Assembly (NCBI GenBank): GCA_949130485.1
Contig: OX422191.1
Location: forward strand, 3,051,840 to 3,115,839
Direction: 5' to 3'
Length of the DNA: 64,000 nucleotides
Source: Agelas oroides
Taxonomy: Eukaryota; Porifera; Demospongiae; Agelasida; Agelasidae
In this document: positions 47,923 to 62,500 of the stretch, piece by piece
How the letters are laid out: each line of letters begins with the position of its first letter
Position numbering within the stretch: the first letter of the stretch is position 1
Position numbers and translations under genes: made by a program
The notes under the pieces: generated by a model
The model's input: only the letters and a program-made list of their open reading frames with translations
Databases searched by the model: none
What the model was told of the DNA's origin: nothing

Positions 47923-48624
47923 TACTGCAGGTTAACTGACTGTGCCAGGAGAACAAAAAGTAATGAGTAAAGAAGGAGAAGTTTAACCAAAGCCTTACAC
48001 AGTTGCTCTCTCTTGCTGGCTGGGACATTGAATCAGTGAAGGCTTCATACATGTGATTATCACTCTACTACCTCCAGAGTACAAGGTTTGCACTGCTAAC
48101 TACTCTACTAGTTTTGTACAAAGATCTTTTTTCTTACTTGCTCCAGTATGTATCAGTGCAGTGACATAATCTGTCTGGGGTTATGGTAGCTAAGAGGTCA
48201 CTCATTCTTTCAACAATACTTTGTGAACACTGCATGAAGTTTGAAAAGAACCAGCAGAATTATTCTTATACCCATCTTTGGCTAGCTGACATAGCTAGGT
48301 CATTCTGTATCAACTTACTTCTTGGTATAGTTGTCATCCAAAGCTACAGTTGAGAAGTGAAAGGGCCTCGAGCTCAACAGAACAGCAGCAGAGCAAATTT
48401 CTTCCTTGTACCTTTGAACCAGTCATGCTATACTCAAACTAAACCACAATTTAGATAACCTGGCTTATCGTTTTGCAGCAAATTTGTACTACACATACAT
48501 GCAAAACCACACTTTAGATAATAATTCACAATAAATGACGAACTACTCATGCATGCTAACCACAGTCAGGTAGCTGAACTTTTGCTACACCAAGAAGCCC
48601 AGGAGGTCACCTGTCACAAACTGC
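47923..48624. other. Intergenic, nothing recognised
   Basis: AT-rich sequence without open frames of note. It probably includes the EndoU promoter on the minus strand. A short piece of the dispersed ATGAACAATCAACGAAC tail may lie at 48525-48545. Confidence 0.35.
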
Positions 48625-48730
48625 TAGCCTCGTTCCCAGGCCTTCCCACCATCCAGTTTTTGCAGTATGCAAAACTGCAAGCGATCAAAAACTGGACGGT
48701 GGACGGTGGGAAGGCCTGGGAACGAGGCTA
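48625..48730. mobile_element. Fold-back MITE, near-perfect 106-bp hairpin
   Basis: TAGCCTCGTTCCCAGGCCTT pairs with AAGGCCTGGGAACGAGGCTA; the inner stem is CCCACCATCCAGTTTTTGC / GCGATCAAAAACTGGACGGTGG. Confidence 0.9.
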
Positions 48731-49063
48731 ACCCCACACCGCACGATTATTTGCCTCGCTTCCCGCTCGGCAAACAATTCTGGTGACCGCACGCTTTTCA
48801 CAGGTTTCCAACTAGTTTACGTAACTTTAACCATAGATAGTAGAGTCTCACTCTACCATGCTTTAACCTCCGGAACTTCCCGTGCACTCTCCGCATCACG
48901 CCACCGTGCAAGCCTCCCACGAGATTTTATCGGTTGTAAGATAAAACCTGGCACGAAGCGCCGAAGCCAGTTTTGAGGCGGGAAAGCGGTTTCTGTACAT
49001 TGTGAGACTAGTACAGAATTTTGTTTAACAAATGTCGACGAAAAGCAGTGTTGAAAGTAAGTG
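48731..49063 (+). promoter_or_regulatory. CpG-rich promoter and 5' leader of the molybdenum hydroxylase, with uORF
   Basis: The CpG-rich 330 bp ahead of the first coding exon lacks a TATA box. A 10-codon upstream ORF (MSTKSSVESK, 49032-49064) ends in TGATG, where the stop TGA shares its A with the start codon of the main ORF. The same stretch contains a donor-like GAAA|GTAAGT at 49055/49056, so an alternative leader splice is possible. Confidence 0.6.
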
Positions 49064-50544
49064 ATGGATGTAAATATTGACGCGCTATTGCAAACAGTCT
49101 CTCAGACCGTAAGCCGTGCGCCAGTGAAGTACCCCGAGACCAGAAAACTTCGCTTCAGCCTCAATGGAAAGCTAGTGGAAATAGACAACCCCGATCCTCG
49201 ACAACTGCTGGTGCACTGGTTGCGAGAATCAGGGCATTCTGGGACCAAGGTAGGCAATGCGTATGAGTAGTTCCGATCTTTGTGACATTAATTGTCTCGC
49301 GTACTCGGCGCTCCGAAAACAGGAGCGTCCCACCCCGCAATACGTGTACACTAGTGCACTGCCAAATGCATTACTGGACGAAGTATCTAACAGCGAGTTG
49401 GTTGCAAGACCAACTTCCGCAAAAAAAAGGGAGGGGTCTGGTGAACTGCTGTGTCCCACTGGAATGCAATTAGCTAGATGACGTAACCAGATTTCAATGT
49501 TTTTACAGTTCCTGTAGTAACAGAAAAGATGTCCTAGCTCTCTGTCGTCGTTTTCGCGAGACACGACTTGCAAACCCTTCCCTTTTATATGCGGAAGTGG
49601 GTCTAGCTTGCGAGTCTAGGTCTATTCAGAAAGAAAGTCACGCAAATTTGTGCAAGTGTCTAGCATAAAAGGAACAGAAGTGACTTCAAGTTTACCGTAT
49701 AGCGGGAAATTTTCGCAATCAAACACCAGCTTGCGTAAATTTCTTCCGGCAAAAATTTCTTCCCGCAAAAATTTCTTCCAAATTTTTTTTGCTGACGAGT
49801 TGAGGAATCCGAGCACATCACATTGCCCTCGAGCCGTGGATCCAGTAACTCAACAGAAAATTGACCCAATTCGTCGTAGAAGCATCGAGCAAACTGCGGA
49901 AATTTTTTGCGACGTACGATCAACTCCCCTGTCGTCACCGCAACTGATCCTTGTAGTTAGCTGCTCCCTTTGGCATGGCAGCTCTTCGCCGACACGCGAC
50001 AGCGACCCAAACGCTTTTATAAGCGCGGTAACCTCTTACTATCGTTTTGGCGTTGAAATACACGCTGAGTTTCCTGGCAGTGTCTCAATTTCCATGTGTG
50101 AGTTGTAGGGGGTGTGGTCAGAGATCGGAACCTCATCGCGCGAAATTATTAAAAATCGCACATTTTTTTCCCCCGGCGTGTTTGTTAGTGATGCGTGAAA
50201 ATTTATGTTCACGAAGGAAATTTCACACCCTCGTACAAAATTTCCTTAGGATATAGGGTAACCCCAAATATACTCCCTAGGAAATTTTGTATCCCATCTC
50301 TGAGGGTACCTATAACAAGATGAACTGTATCACCCCATGCATGAAGTCAATAATATATAGTCCAGCCAATCGGCTTTACCACAAGCAAATCCTGAGGTTT
50401 CTCTTTGGTTCCTTATTTAGGCCTGTGGGTACAAGAGAGGTTATCTATTGTCTACAACCTGATTATCATCTCAGTATTGATAGTGATAACTAAACTGATA
50501 CTGCCTATTTTTTGTTTGCTTGCTAGTTTGTTATTTTTAGTATT

Positions 50545-50595
<51 letters not shown>

Positions 50596-53500
50596 CTCAC
50601 AGTTCTCGTGTGGGCAGGGAGGGTGTGGAGCTTGCACAGTGAACATTCGACCATGGCCTAAGTCACCGACAGATCCTCCAGCAAAGTTCGTTGCTGCGAA
50701 CGGCTGCCTCAGGCCTCTAGCAGCAGTGCATGAGATGGATGTAAGTAGACAAAGTGCATGGAAACACCACCTCTACTTGTTAATGAAAGTTATAACTGTA
50801 CTATTTATGAATAATATGGCATTTTTCTTTCAGGTCCTTACAGTGGAGGGCCTGGGCAGCTGCACCTCTACCCACAGGAATCTGGATCCCATTCAAGAGA
50901 GGATTGTCATGTACAATGGGTCCCAATGTGGGTAAGTTTTGCCACTGGGAAAGAGAAAAAGGAGGGAGTTTACCTGATTATAGTGCACTGCATTGGTTAA
51001 GTGGAAGGATATCTTTCAGTTTCTCTTCCTTCATGTCAGGTGGTGCACTCCTGGATTTGTGATGGGAATGAATGCCTACCTTGACAACACACCTGAGGAT
51101 CAGCGAACACTGATTGACATTGAGAACCTCTTTGATGGCCATTGTAAGTACCCACTCACACAGGATGATGCAACACAGAGATTGTTGTCTTAAAACCTAA
51201 GTAGCTAAAAGCATTCAAACCCTCTGGTCATGAAATGTTTCGTAAATAGACATTAGAATAGCTTGCCTCATGCTGGGAATAAAGAGATTTAGCTAAGGGT
51301 TGTGAGGCAAAAACAGAGAAAAGAGAAAAGCCAGCAGTTACCAGGAATTGAATCCGGGACACCTGGCTTGTGCAGCCACTGCTCTGCCACTGAGCCGACT
51401 ACTGGACAACCACCAGCCTTCACAATCCTTTATAAGTACTGCACAAGTGGTAGTGAATGCACGCCCAGCAGCCACTCAACATGAACTCTGTTAGGAGTCG
51501 ACCAAAAAATTTTCTCCATTGGGAGTGCTGTACATATAGAGGGGATTGCCTGGTTGTCATGTGTAGCTAATTGGAAGAATAATGGTGGCTCAAGCCAAGT
51601 GTCCTGAGTTCAATTCGCTGTGACTGCATGCCAGCTTTTCACTTTTGCCTAAATCTCTTTATTTCCAGCATGAACCATGCAAGCTTTTCTCATCATTTGG
51701 AATGAGGAAACCACTCAGCAATGCAGGGGCGTAGCTAACAATGAGGCAGAGGAGGCAGTTGCCTCCTCACTTTTCTGCGTAAGAACGCGCGCACGCATTG
51801 GCGATGTATCCAGCGCATGCGCAAAGTAAATTACATCGGAACTCACTCGCTCCTGGTTGGGAAAAGACCAGCAGCATTGACAACGACTTTCTTTACAAAG
51901 CGTGGAAGGAAAGGTAACTTCGATATTTTGTACATTTACGTACTTTCAACGTTGGTTAATTGAATTAGTTAAGTTATGAATAATTAATTAGCTAAATTTT
52001 CGCCGCACACAAAGCGCGCGGTAAGGTATTGCCTCCTCACTCAATAAATCCTAGCTACGCCCTTGCAATGATTCTCTTCTGATGGAGAAAATCTTTCAGT
52101 CAACTTGGCTGCCAGGTGTGCGACTGAGGCATTCACTGCAGAAACAAATTGGTTGTTATTGTTTTTTTTTTGTTTGTTTGTTTTTATAACCACACAGAGT
52201 GGTTACCCTGGTTGCAGACTAGCTAGTAAGATGGTGGTTAGTTGATTTAGAGACTAATTGCATAAGGCAACCTGCTGCCCAGTTCATCTTACAACCACAT
52301 AACAATGACAACCTTCAGAACATCTGTGAGGGAATCACCTGCCTGCATTAAGAGCATGGAAGTTCCTTACTACAACTTTGAAGTGCATTTGTAATGACTC
52401 CTTCACAGATGTTCTGAGGCCTGTCAGTGTATTGTGGTTGTAACATGAACTGGGCAGCTGCCTCTCAGCTACCTTAAGCAATTAGACTTCCATGCACTCC
52501 ATGCAACAACCACTGTCTCTCCAGCTTGTATGCAATCAAGCTGTTAAAGCAACCAACTTGTTTTTGCAGAGTACCACCTGTGCAGTACATTTAAAGAATT
52601 GTGGGGACGGTTGGCAGCACTGTCCGATTGTCATAGTCTAGTGGCAGAGCACTGGCTGCACAAGCCAGGTGTCCTGGGTTGGATTCTCAGCGACTCCCAG
52701 CCTTTTCACTTTTAGCCAGATAACATCCAAATCTCTTTATTATGTAAAGAGATAATCACTTTAATTTCTAAACCACACCCCAAGATTAAAATGTTTGAAT
52801 AAGTTTCGATATATTTCCGGTAGGCATGGCAATCCATACTCAGGCCACGAGTCTACGCTATCAGAGCACTCTCTTGCAGTAGTACAAGAAATCCTAACAA
52901 GAGCTAGGCTATTTCTAGGTTAATAGCACTAACATACAGTCTAGTTGTTATATCCAACAGCATATACCGGCTGACAATGTTGTGGTAAAGGTAGATGAGC
53001 GTCCGCCTGATGGAGGTTGTTAACTATTGTTACATAGAGGTGTCCGCATTTTACCTAGAGCTGTAAAGTATTACACAAAATAAAGATTTGATCTGGACCG
53101 CAAATTTTGTCTGATTTAACGAGGTATCCACTATAGAGAGCGTCTATTAATAGAGGTTGCACTGTACACCAACTTGGACTGAAAATATGTCTGCTCATTG
53201 AACACCTTTAAAATATTGAAAGGGCAGACGCTTGTTGAGTGTACATCAACTGATAAAATCTTAATTGTAGAAACTAGCAGCAAACTCACTGACACTAACA
53301 TCACTGCAAGTGCAGAGTGCATGCAGAGTGAACTTTGAACTCATGTAAAGCAGTGTATGCAGACAATGACCATAAAGTAGCTATATGTAGCGGCTGCAAT
53401 GGCCATGGCTTTTTGTTACAAAAAAGTTGTACACATATAGTCTCATGCCCAGCCGTCCACGCCCCCTGGAGGAGAACGTCTGGTGGTTTGACTTGCATTT

Positions 53501-56500
53501 CTTGTCACTAACACCTTTCCTCTGGAATGTGAGATGAGCAATGAAATCACAGAACGCACAATTAGAAGTCACTACGTCATCAAAGTTCAAAATGGCCACC
53601 TCGATTTTATTCCGAGGTTTGCAATTTTTGTGCGAAAGAGAGAACTCTGTACATCAGTGCTCTGTTGTTTTAAAGACTGGGCTACAACAAACCTACTTAC
53701 GAGCAAATTCAAGCGATTTGCGAGTTTGCGTAAGGGAAGGATGTCGCCAGCTGTTTTAGCTCATGTTTGACGACTGAAATCAGGAAGTTTGCCGCTCCTT
53801 TCACTAGCGACTGATGCTTCGATGGTTAGAGAATGTTGCTGACTACTTGAAGGTAAGGCTATACAACAAATTGAGCAGCACATAGAGAAAAGGTCTGATA
53901 ATTGTATTCTTGGCTCAATAATTATATGTTTGCTGGACACACCTTCGTGACAAGACAAACCACCAGACGTTCTCCGCCAGGGGGCGTGGACGGCTGGGCA
54001 CGAGACTAGTACACATACTACCCATTGCTGAAAAGGGACGTGGCATGATTTGACCTTACGAGCTAGTGGTATCACTATAAGACAGCATAACATCATGAAT
54101 GAAAACTCTGGTACCAAAACTGAAGCTGCATGTTATACTGCTTTTCTATTTCCAAGAAACTGCCCTATTGCATTTTAAGTACCCTGTCTTCTCTATCTGC
54201 CATCAGTGTGTCGCTGCACTGGGTTTCGTCCTATCTTGTGTGGAATGAAGACTTTTTCCAAGTGTGGGAATGAAGAAGAACTGAAGCATACTCCTCCTTT
54301 AATTCCTGATTCCAGCACGCCATACTCCACGTGAGTGACAGTGTATGTTGGTTGGTACAAGTACCCAATATAGCTGACCTTTTGTCTCTCCAAACTATTG
54401 TTAACTCCTTTACCTCTGGTAGCACCTGCATGTATGCACCCAGAGGAGTAGTCTCGTGCCCAGACCCCACCCTCTTATGAGGAAAATGATCTGGTGACCA
54501 TTGCGCGCTTTCTTGGTTGTGCCAAGTCAGCGGTCTTGATTCTGAACAAGTCAATGAAATAGCGCAACGTCATACAAGCATTGACGCTAGCCAATGAAAT
54601 TGCGCTACGTTATAAAGATACACACTTATTCAAAATCAAGATTTCTGACTCGGCACAACGAAGACAGCACTCAATAGTCACCAGACCCTTTTCCTCGTGA
54701 GAGGGTGGGGTCTGGGTACGAGACTACCGAAGGAGGTACGACAGCATCACATGATCCTATAGCATCCCTCCCACTTCAACATAAACTGCCATTGTAAAAT
54801 CATCAATCTGTTTGAGCACTTTTAAAGTGGGCTATCATTATGATACTCTGAGGGAAAAAAAGTGCATTGACAGCAGCAGTCATCCACGGGAACGGCATCT
54901 GTAAAGGTCTCAAAGAAAAGTGAAAGTAGATTACCCCTAATACTATATCTAAAAGCTATACTGGTCCGCAGTAATTGCATTCCTCACGAACCTTTTGGTG
55001 ACGTCACTGTGTCATGATACCTCCGCATCCTCTGGTATACACTCGAAATTTTTACGACCTTTAAGTTTATGGGTGTGTTTATGAAATATATCAACATCAG
55101 ATATCTCATTCAGAATTCAACCCATTGCAACAAAACTTACTGAACACAAAGCAAGGTGGGTGGTTAACAATCCAATAAAACGTTTTCAAGTAACAAACTT
55201 CGCAACTGTAATGATCTGGTGGGGGTTCAGCAAACTATCCACCATAAATCTCCAGTATGAAGTCGCTAGCAACTTAATCTTACTGCTGGAGATGCACATT
55301 ATTACAGACGTGTGTATCATCACGCTTGGTCGAACGAGATAAGGATACAACTGGGTGTTGCAGTACAAGCCTAAAGCGGTCTCTCGATAATTGCATTCCA
55401 CAGTCCCACATTGTTTACATAGATACAACCGGCATCCTGTTTATTGTGTGATAATGCCCACCAATAGGTAGCATGTGCAAAACAGCTGGACCCAGTGCTG
55501 CGCCTGAGTATTTTTGAGTTGGGCACTATCCAAATATGGCATGCTGTTACTACATTCCATGTTTTTTCAACAGAGAAAAAATGCAGCATCCAAATGTCCG
55601 CGTTATCCACCAGGAACCGGAGACAGAGGAGGTCGATATACCTGATATGCTTGTGACAAGCAAAGGTGATGCTACCTGGTATGGTCTGCGTACCATTGAC
55701 CAGCTCTGGTCCTTGCTGTGGAGGTTTCGAGGAGACCGTGGTCACATTCGTATTGTAACAGGCAACACTGCATATGGTATCCAGCCTGTGCAGCCCATCA
55801 TAGAGCAGCAGAAAATAATGCTCTATATTGGCCGAATTGCTTGCCTGCTTGAGCTGATCGCTGACGACAGCAATATCACTGCTCGCTGTTCGGTTCCGAT
55901 ACAATGCCTCCAAGACCTTGTAAAGCAATTGGCTGAAGCACATGAGAAAGTAGATCAGCGTTCTTCATACCCACCGTCCGTGGCTTATGAGCACTGGAGA
56001 CGGCTTGCTACAACCGAAGTACGCAATGTTGGCTCTATAGGCGGTAATATCTATCTAGCCAAGGAATGTGGGTTTCCCTCTGACCTCCTACTTGTACTCG
56101 CCACACTTGGAGCCACTGTGAAGATTGCAGGTGTAACTGATGAACATCATCCTATTGAGGTGGGGAGCATGTCAATAATGGAATTCTTGCAGGACGAAGG
56201 CATTCTTGATGGAACCAACATTATCTATGAGGTCAAGATTCCCGTTGCGGTCCAGAAGAATGTCTTTATTCGTACATACAAGGTTAGCCATCGACCACAA
56301 AATTCTCACCCTATTGTGAATGCTGGCTTTTCAGCGAAGATTGAGGAAACCGAATTTCGAGATATCTGCATTGTTTTTGGTAACATTGCTAAAAAGATTC
56401 ACAGAATGTCAACCACTGAGAAGTGGATGCAAGACAACTGCACCACCATCAACCTCGCTAAGCAGCTGTCTGAGCTGTTGCATGTGCTGGAGAACGAGCT

Positions 56501-59500
56501 TCAGAGCATTGTTGTTCCAAGAACGGTTACCAGCCAGCAGTTTCGAGTAGATGCAGCCTGCAACTTGTTCTTCAAGTACCTGGTCGAGATGGCATGTGTG
56601 TTTCAGCTTCCAGATTGGACTGACCTCAGCCAGGTAATGTTGGGGGTTGCTCACAATCTCTAGCCTCGTTCCCATGTAGGTCTCCCCCATTTTTGTTCTT
56701 TGGTTTGCGTTACACGGAAGTGGACACTCTTCCACTTACATGTATTATAATACTGAACACTAACCAAATAGCAAGAAAGAAAAAAAAACAGGGGAGGCCT
56801 GGGAACATGGCTACACAATCTCCAGGTTTAATTGCCAACCTCAAACTACATGTATCTTAAAAATCACTATTGAGAGAATTGGATTACTCTAAAAAGTAGG
56901 TTGTGATTGTGTAAATATACTGCATGCTTTGAACACTTTGCAGTATTTAATTACTTCTGGCAATTTTATAGCTTCAATAAACCTGGTCATTAATTTTAAA
57001 ACAAGCAGTGGCTGTCATTAACTCTTTTTCCTCCTTCACCTATAGTTGGAATCAGCTCCAAAATCCATCGTCAACAATCGTTTCACTGTCATATCCAGTG
57101 GACGCCAGGACTTCTGTGTCTATCGTGAAGAATTTCCAGTGAGTGAGCCAATTGTCAAGCAAAGTGCCTTCTTGCAGGCCACGGGGGAGGCAAAGTACAC
57201 ACAAGACATCGGAAGGCAGGCCCCTCATCTAAACGGAGTCTACATTTTAAACATGGGAAAGAATGCTCAACCATACGCACAGTTCCAGATAAACACTCCC
57301 TCAGACTTAAAGGAGCAGTTTCCAGAAGTAGTGAAAGTCTTCACTGCTGAGGATTTGAAGGAGCCTACTGGCAAACTAGAAGATGATGTCTATCCCAGGA
57401 ATAACCTTGGCAGAGGACAGCGTGGCTTCCCTGGAGACACGCTCTTTGCTCAGAAGAAGGTTAGTCATATTCTGGGAGACAAAGTGCTGGGTGCCTGTAT
57501 TTTTGTAACCATGATATATACCATTTCCTAGCACATATGCCATACCATTTATGGCTGTGTTTACTGCATGTTTTGTCAGAAAAGAGGCTGAATACTGATA
57601 AAAATGCTGGACCTACACATTTCGTGTATTATTAGTCATCCTATTTCACTATATACAGGTCTTGTACATCGGTCAACCCGTAGGAATGGTTGTGGCCAAA
57701 ACAGAAGCAGCAGCACGAGAGGCAGCCAAGTGGATTCAAGATAACGCCATCACCTACACTGAGCTACCAGCTGTTCTCACACTGAATGACGCTATTGAGA
57801 AGAAAAACTTCTTCTTTGACCACACGACGTACTCTAAAGCACCCCGCAGGATACTGAAGGTTAAAATAAACAATGTAGTTAATGCTGCTGTAACTTCTTG
57901 CTGCTAATATCTAGCAATAAAAAAAGCCAGCCTAGTACATATCCAGGCATATGGCATAGGTACAAAGGGCTACTAGCACTGCAATTTTTTTTTGGAATTT
58001 TAGTTGGGGAGAGCCTGAATGAGCCCATATTGTAAAAAAGTCAGCTAGGTTGCTTTTTTAGGTTGTCTCAGTTGCATTAGTGTGACAAGGAATGTTACTT
58101 AATAGGTTTTGTTGAAGTCTATTGAGGAGCTTTTTACTTAAAAACAGTGTCTTCTTTCAGAAGACCTATTTGGCTACATTCCTGGCATTTTTTCCATAAC
58201 CATGCAACCAAAGCACTCTTACAGGAGGCAGATGAGTAATATCAAAAAAAAAAAAAAAAAACCTCACCAGAAATGCTGATTTACAGGCCTTCTGAAAGGA
58301 GGTACAAAACTATAATTTGATTTAATTGGATACAAAACTCTACTTTGATTCAAATTGGCACTTTATGATGCATAACATACACAACAGGCATACTACTGCG
58401 ATGACCAAATAATGGCTGAAATGTTTTCACAGTGTGCACACTAGCAGGACTGCATTGCACACATGTGTTTACGTATGCTTGCTTGGACCGCCCACTTACC
58501 ATAAGTTTCAAATGAGCACATTCAATTATTTCACAATGGTTGAATGTCAGTGCAGCTCAACTCAGCTGTGAGAACAAGAGTGAAAGACTAGTACGTATGT
58601 AGTGTCAGCGTGAAAGAGATTGAGAGCAAAGACGACTCAAGTTGAGTGCATTTGCAGCACACACAACAAATCCTCAAAGATATGCATCTGATGGCCATGT
58701 GACAAGGTTGGCTGTGAGTCACAGATGGCACACTGGTGAAGTTTGCTTTAAGTAAGCACTGTGCATAAACGACAAGCTGATGCTTAGCCCATGCCTATGT
58801 AGCCATATATATGTGTGGTCACCTACATGTCCTATACTTAAATACAGTAACACATATGTAATTCAAGCTGGCTGCTGATGCTGATATGAATGAAAAACTT
58901 AGCCTATAAAGAAGTTTTGAGTCGATGACTAGCTAGACAGCTACAAATCATCCATTAGATAGAAAACTGCCTTCAGTTCCACAAATGGAATGAAGTGTTT
59001 CTACACACTTTTACTCAAGGAAGGGGAACTAATCCCAACAGAAGAGGAATATATTGTACATTGTTATATACCAGGGAGATGCTGCATCATCTTTGGGTGT
59101 GCCCGAGTAAGTAGCTGATGAAGCAAATTTCATAGCTATAAGGCCCACATTATGGGGTGTTAATTTTTTAACTTAACCATATATATACCAATACTATAAT
59201 ATTATAGGTCAGTCGCCCTGAGTCACTGTCTGCTATTGACTGGAGCCCATTTGAGAATGATCCAGACATTGTGGTGGTAGAAGGCAGTCAGCGTGCCGGG
59301 ACCCAGTGTCATTTCTACATGGAGACTCAATCAGCCATTGCTTACCCTACTGAGGAGGGAGGGGTCAAATTGTATGCCTCAACTCAGTCTCCAGATGATG
59401 TGCAAGGTGTTATAGCCAAAGTCTGCAACCTTCCTGCAAATCAAGTCACAATTGAGGTAAGTCGTATTATTATTTCTATTTGTGTTCTATATCCGTACTT

Positions 59501-62500
59501 AACAACTATTGTTATTTTCTCATCATCGTCAGATCACCCGGATTGGTGGTGGCTATGGAGGCAAGGAAGTCCAGTCCAAGTTTGTAGCAGCTGCTGCAGG
59601 TTTCTGCACTCACCAACTCCAGCAGCCAGTCCGAGTGGCAAATTTTCGTGTTGAAGACATGCAAATGATAGGGAAACGCCATGCCTACCTTGGAAGATTC
59701 AAACTAGCAGCCACTAAAGATGGAAAAATAAAAGCAATGCACATCCACTTTTACAGCGATGGTGGCTGTACCTATGATGCCACTTTTCCTGTAATGGATC
59801 TTGCACTGTTGAGCAGTGACAATGCCTACAATGTCCCAACATTTCTAGCCCAGGGAGACTGTGCTATGACTAATAAGGTCACTAGCACTGCCTTTCGCTC
59901 ATTTGGTGTTATCCAGACCATGTTGATAGTGGAAGCAGCTGTTGAGGCTTTGGCTGATAAGCTTCAAATCCCAGACGACGTACTGAGAGAGAATAACTTC
60001 TACAAGTTGAATGATTCCACACCGTTTGGCCAACAGCTACACTACTGCAACCTGAGCGGTGTGTGGCAGACCATCAAAGAGACCTCAGACTATGAAGCAC
60101 GTAAGAAAGCAGTCAAAGAATTTAATGAGAAAAACCGCTACAAGAAGCGAGGAATTAAGCTGATGCCATTGAAGTATGGGATCTCATTCACCTTCAAGCC
60201 AATGAATCAAGGTCAGTGTGTACCATGGACTATATAAACTATAAAAGTAATTAAACAAACCCAACACTCACAAGTTTGTCTGGTGTATGGGTCAGTTCAA
60301 GGTTATGCTGAGAAACGTAGTCCCCACGCATAGGCGTAGGAAAGCCTTTTTGATTGGGGGGACACAGTTTGAAACTACACATAGAGTAGTGAGCAATTTA
60401 TATAACAATTTATGAAAACTTGGGGGGGCACATGCCCCTGGTGACCCCCCGGTTCCTACGCCTATGCCATGAAAACCAAGGCCGCCATAACCAATTGAGA
60501 AGTGTAAAAAGCCACGTGTACTTGAATTGTTAATATACTGTGTTAATGCTACACTTCATAATGCTCACCTATAGCCTCCACCAAAAAGAACACAACATCT
60601 GATCATAGAATCTGTTCTACAATTTGTTCACAGGATCAGCTGCTATCAGCGTGTACCACCATGATGGTACAGTGTTGCTCTCCCATGGAGGAGTGGAAAT
60701 GGGCCAGGGTCTAAACACTAAGATGATGCAGATTGCCTCTCAAGAGCTGCACGTCCCAATGGAAATCATAAGGGTGACTCCCAACTCCACAGAGAAGGTA
60801 TAGCTACAAGTGGAAAACGAAGTGCGAAAACCGAAGTATGGAAACGAAAGTACGGAAGCGAGAAGAAAAGCTGCCTATCACTGTCTAGTGCCTTTCTGAC
60901 CCACGACTGTGCCTTGTAGCCAAAAGGCGTGAGTCAGTACTGGGCACTAGACAGTGATAGGCGTGAGTCAGTACTAAACAGTGGTTTTCTTCTCACTTCC
61001 ATAATTCCATATCCGTACTTTAGTTTCTGTACTTCAGTTTCCACAGTTCATCGTTTTGTTCTTGCTCTATACGCCAAGATCACTTAACAATGTGGCCTCT
61101 CACTTACGTCTTCAAGGCAATAACTCTTCACTTAACATATGAACTTCATAAAACTTTTGCTTACATACTTGTAGACTGCATGACAGTACCAACATAACTC
61201 ATATGCTTGGAAATACTTGGATACAATACCAAGTGCATGAAAACCCTTCATTTGCTTAGTGTCAGCAGAATTGATAGAAGGGATAGCACAGACACACAAT
61301 ATACAGCATAACTTTTTCTAAGCACCCACAACTCATAAAGTTGTATGCAACACATCAGGTAATTGAGGTTATCTATCTGTTTACAGATTGCCAATGCATC
61401 AAGTACAGGTGCCTCTACTGGCTCAGACCTCAATGGAGGGGCAGTGAAAGTTGCTTGCTCCAAGCTGCGCCAGAGACTTCTTGCACTCCTAAAACAGAAA
61501 GGGAAGCCACCATGGTTTGACAAGCCACACAAGATGGATCAAGATGGCCTCACCAAATGGCTTGATGTACGTTATGAAGTACAACTACATTCATGTACCC
61601 GTATTTCTTTGAATAGACACCACACTCGAATAGTCGCCACCCTCAAATAGTAGCCGCACAATCGGAAGCTCTGAGCAAAATAAACGCCACCCTCGAATAG
61701 TAGTCGCGGCTACTTAATGGCACAAGCACACGTGTACAATTAACGGTCACCAAGCTCGTGCTAGGGCTGTTCGTGCTGTATGACTCTGACAGCAGGACTG
61801 AGAGGCTGTGCAAACTACTGACAGCATCTAACAGTCGTCGCTGATTCGCTCGTACGTACCTTATCCAGCCATCGTTGATGTCGCAGGCTTCCCAAAGAAA
61901 TAAACGCCGCCCTCAAATAGTAGCTGCAGAAAACGAGCAGCAGAAAAAATAGTAGCCACAGCATCTGATCGAAGAAATACGGTATGTATAGTATTTGATG
62001 GTTGACATTTATGGGACAATCATACATGAATAACTAACTTAGCCTCAGCTCCTCCCATTTTTTGTTGTTGTTGTTGTTTATCTGTTTTCGTTCGGTATAT
62101 TATACAGAAGTGGAAGAGAAGCATTCTTCAGCTTCCGTGTACTATACTGCTGCTCTCCCACTTTCTGTATTATGTTTTTTTGAGTTCTTTAGCTTGGCAT
62201 GTATACAAAAAAGGGACAACAATGCAGGACGTTTCGGTCTGTGGACCTTCGTCAGCTGAATGAGGAGAGAGTGTGCGCAAACAAGACTGATATGGACTGA
62301 TATAGACAGGGATTGAAACGTACTGCATTGTTTTTGTTGTTTTTATGCTATGTCAAGCTATAATCTACCATAGTGATGAGCCTCTATGACACAATTTCTG
62401 TATTATACTGAATGCAAATTGAAGAAGAAAAAGAAGAAGAAGAACAACAACAACAACATGAGAGGCCTGGTATCATTGCTATGAATAACTGGCTTTAGCC

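Noticed and set aside
55371-55943. Minus-strand frame of 190 aa opposite the oxidase FAD exon
   Set aside because: Antisense shadow of the exon at 55574-56633, which has clear FAD-domain motifs on the plus strand.
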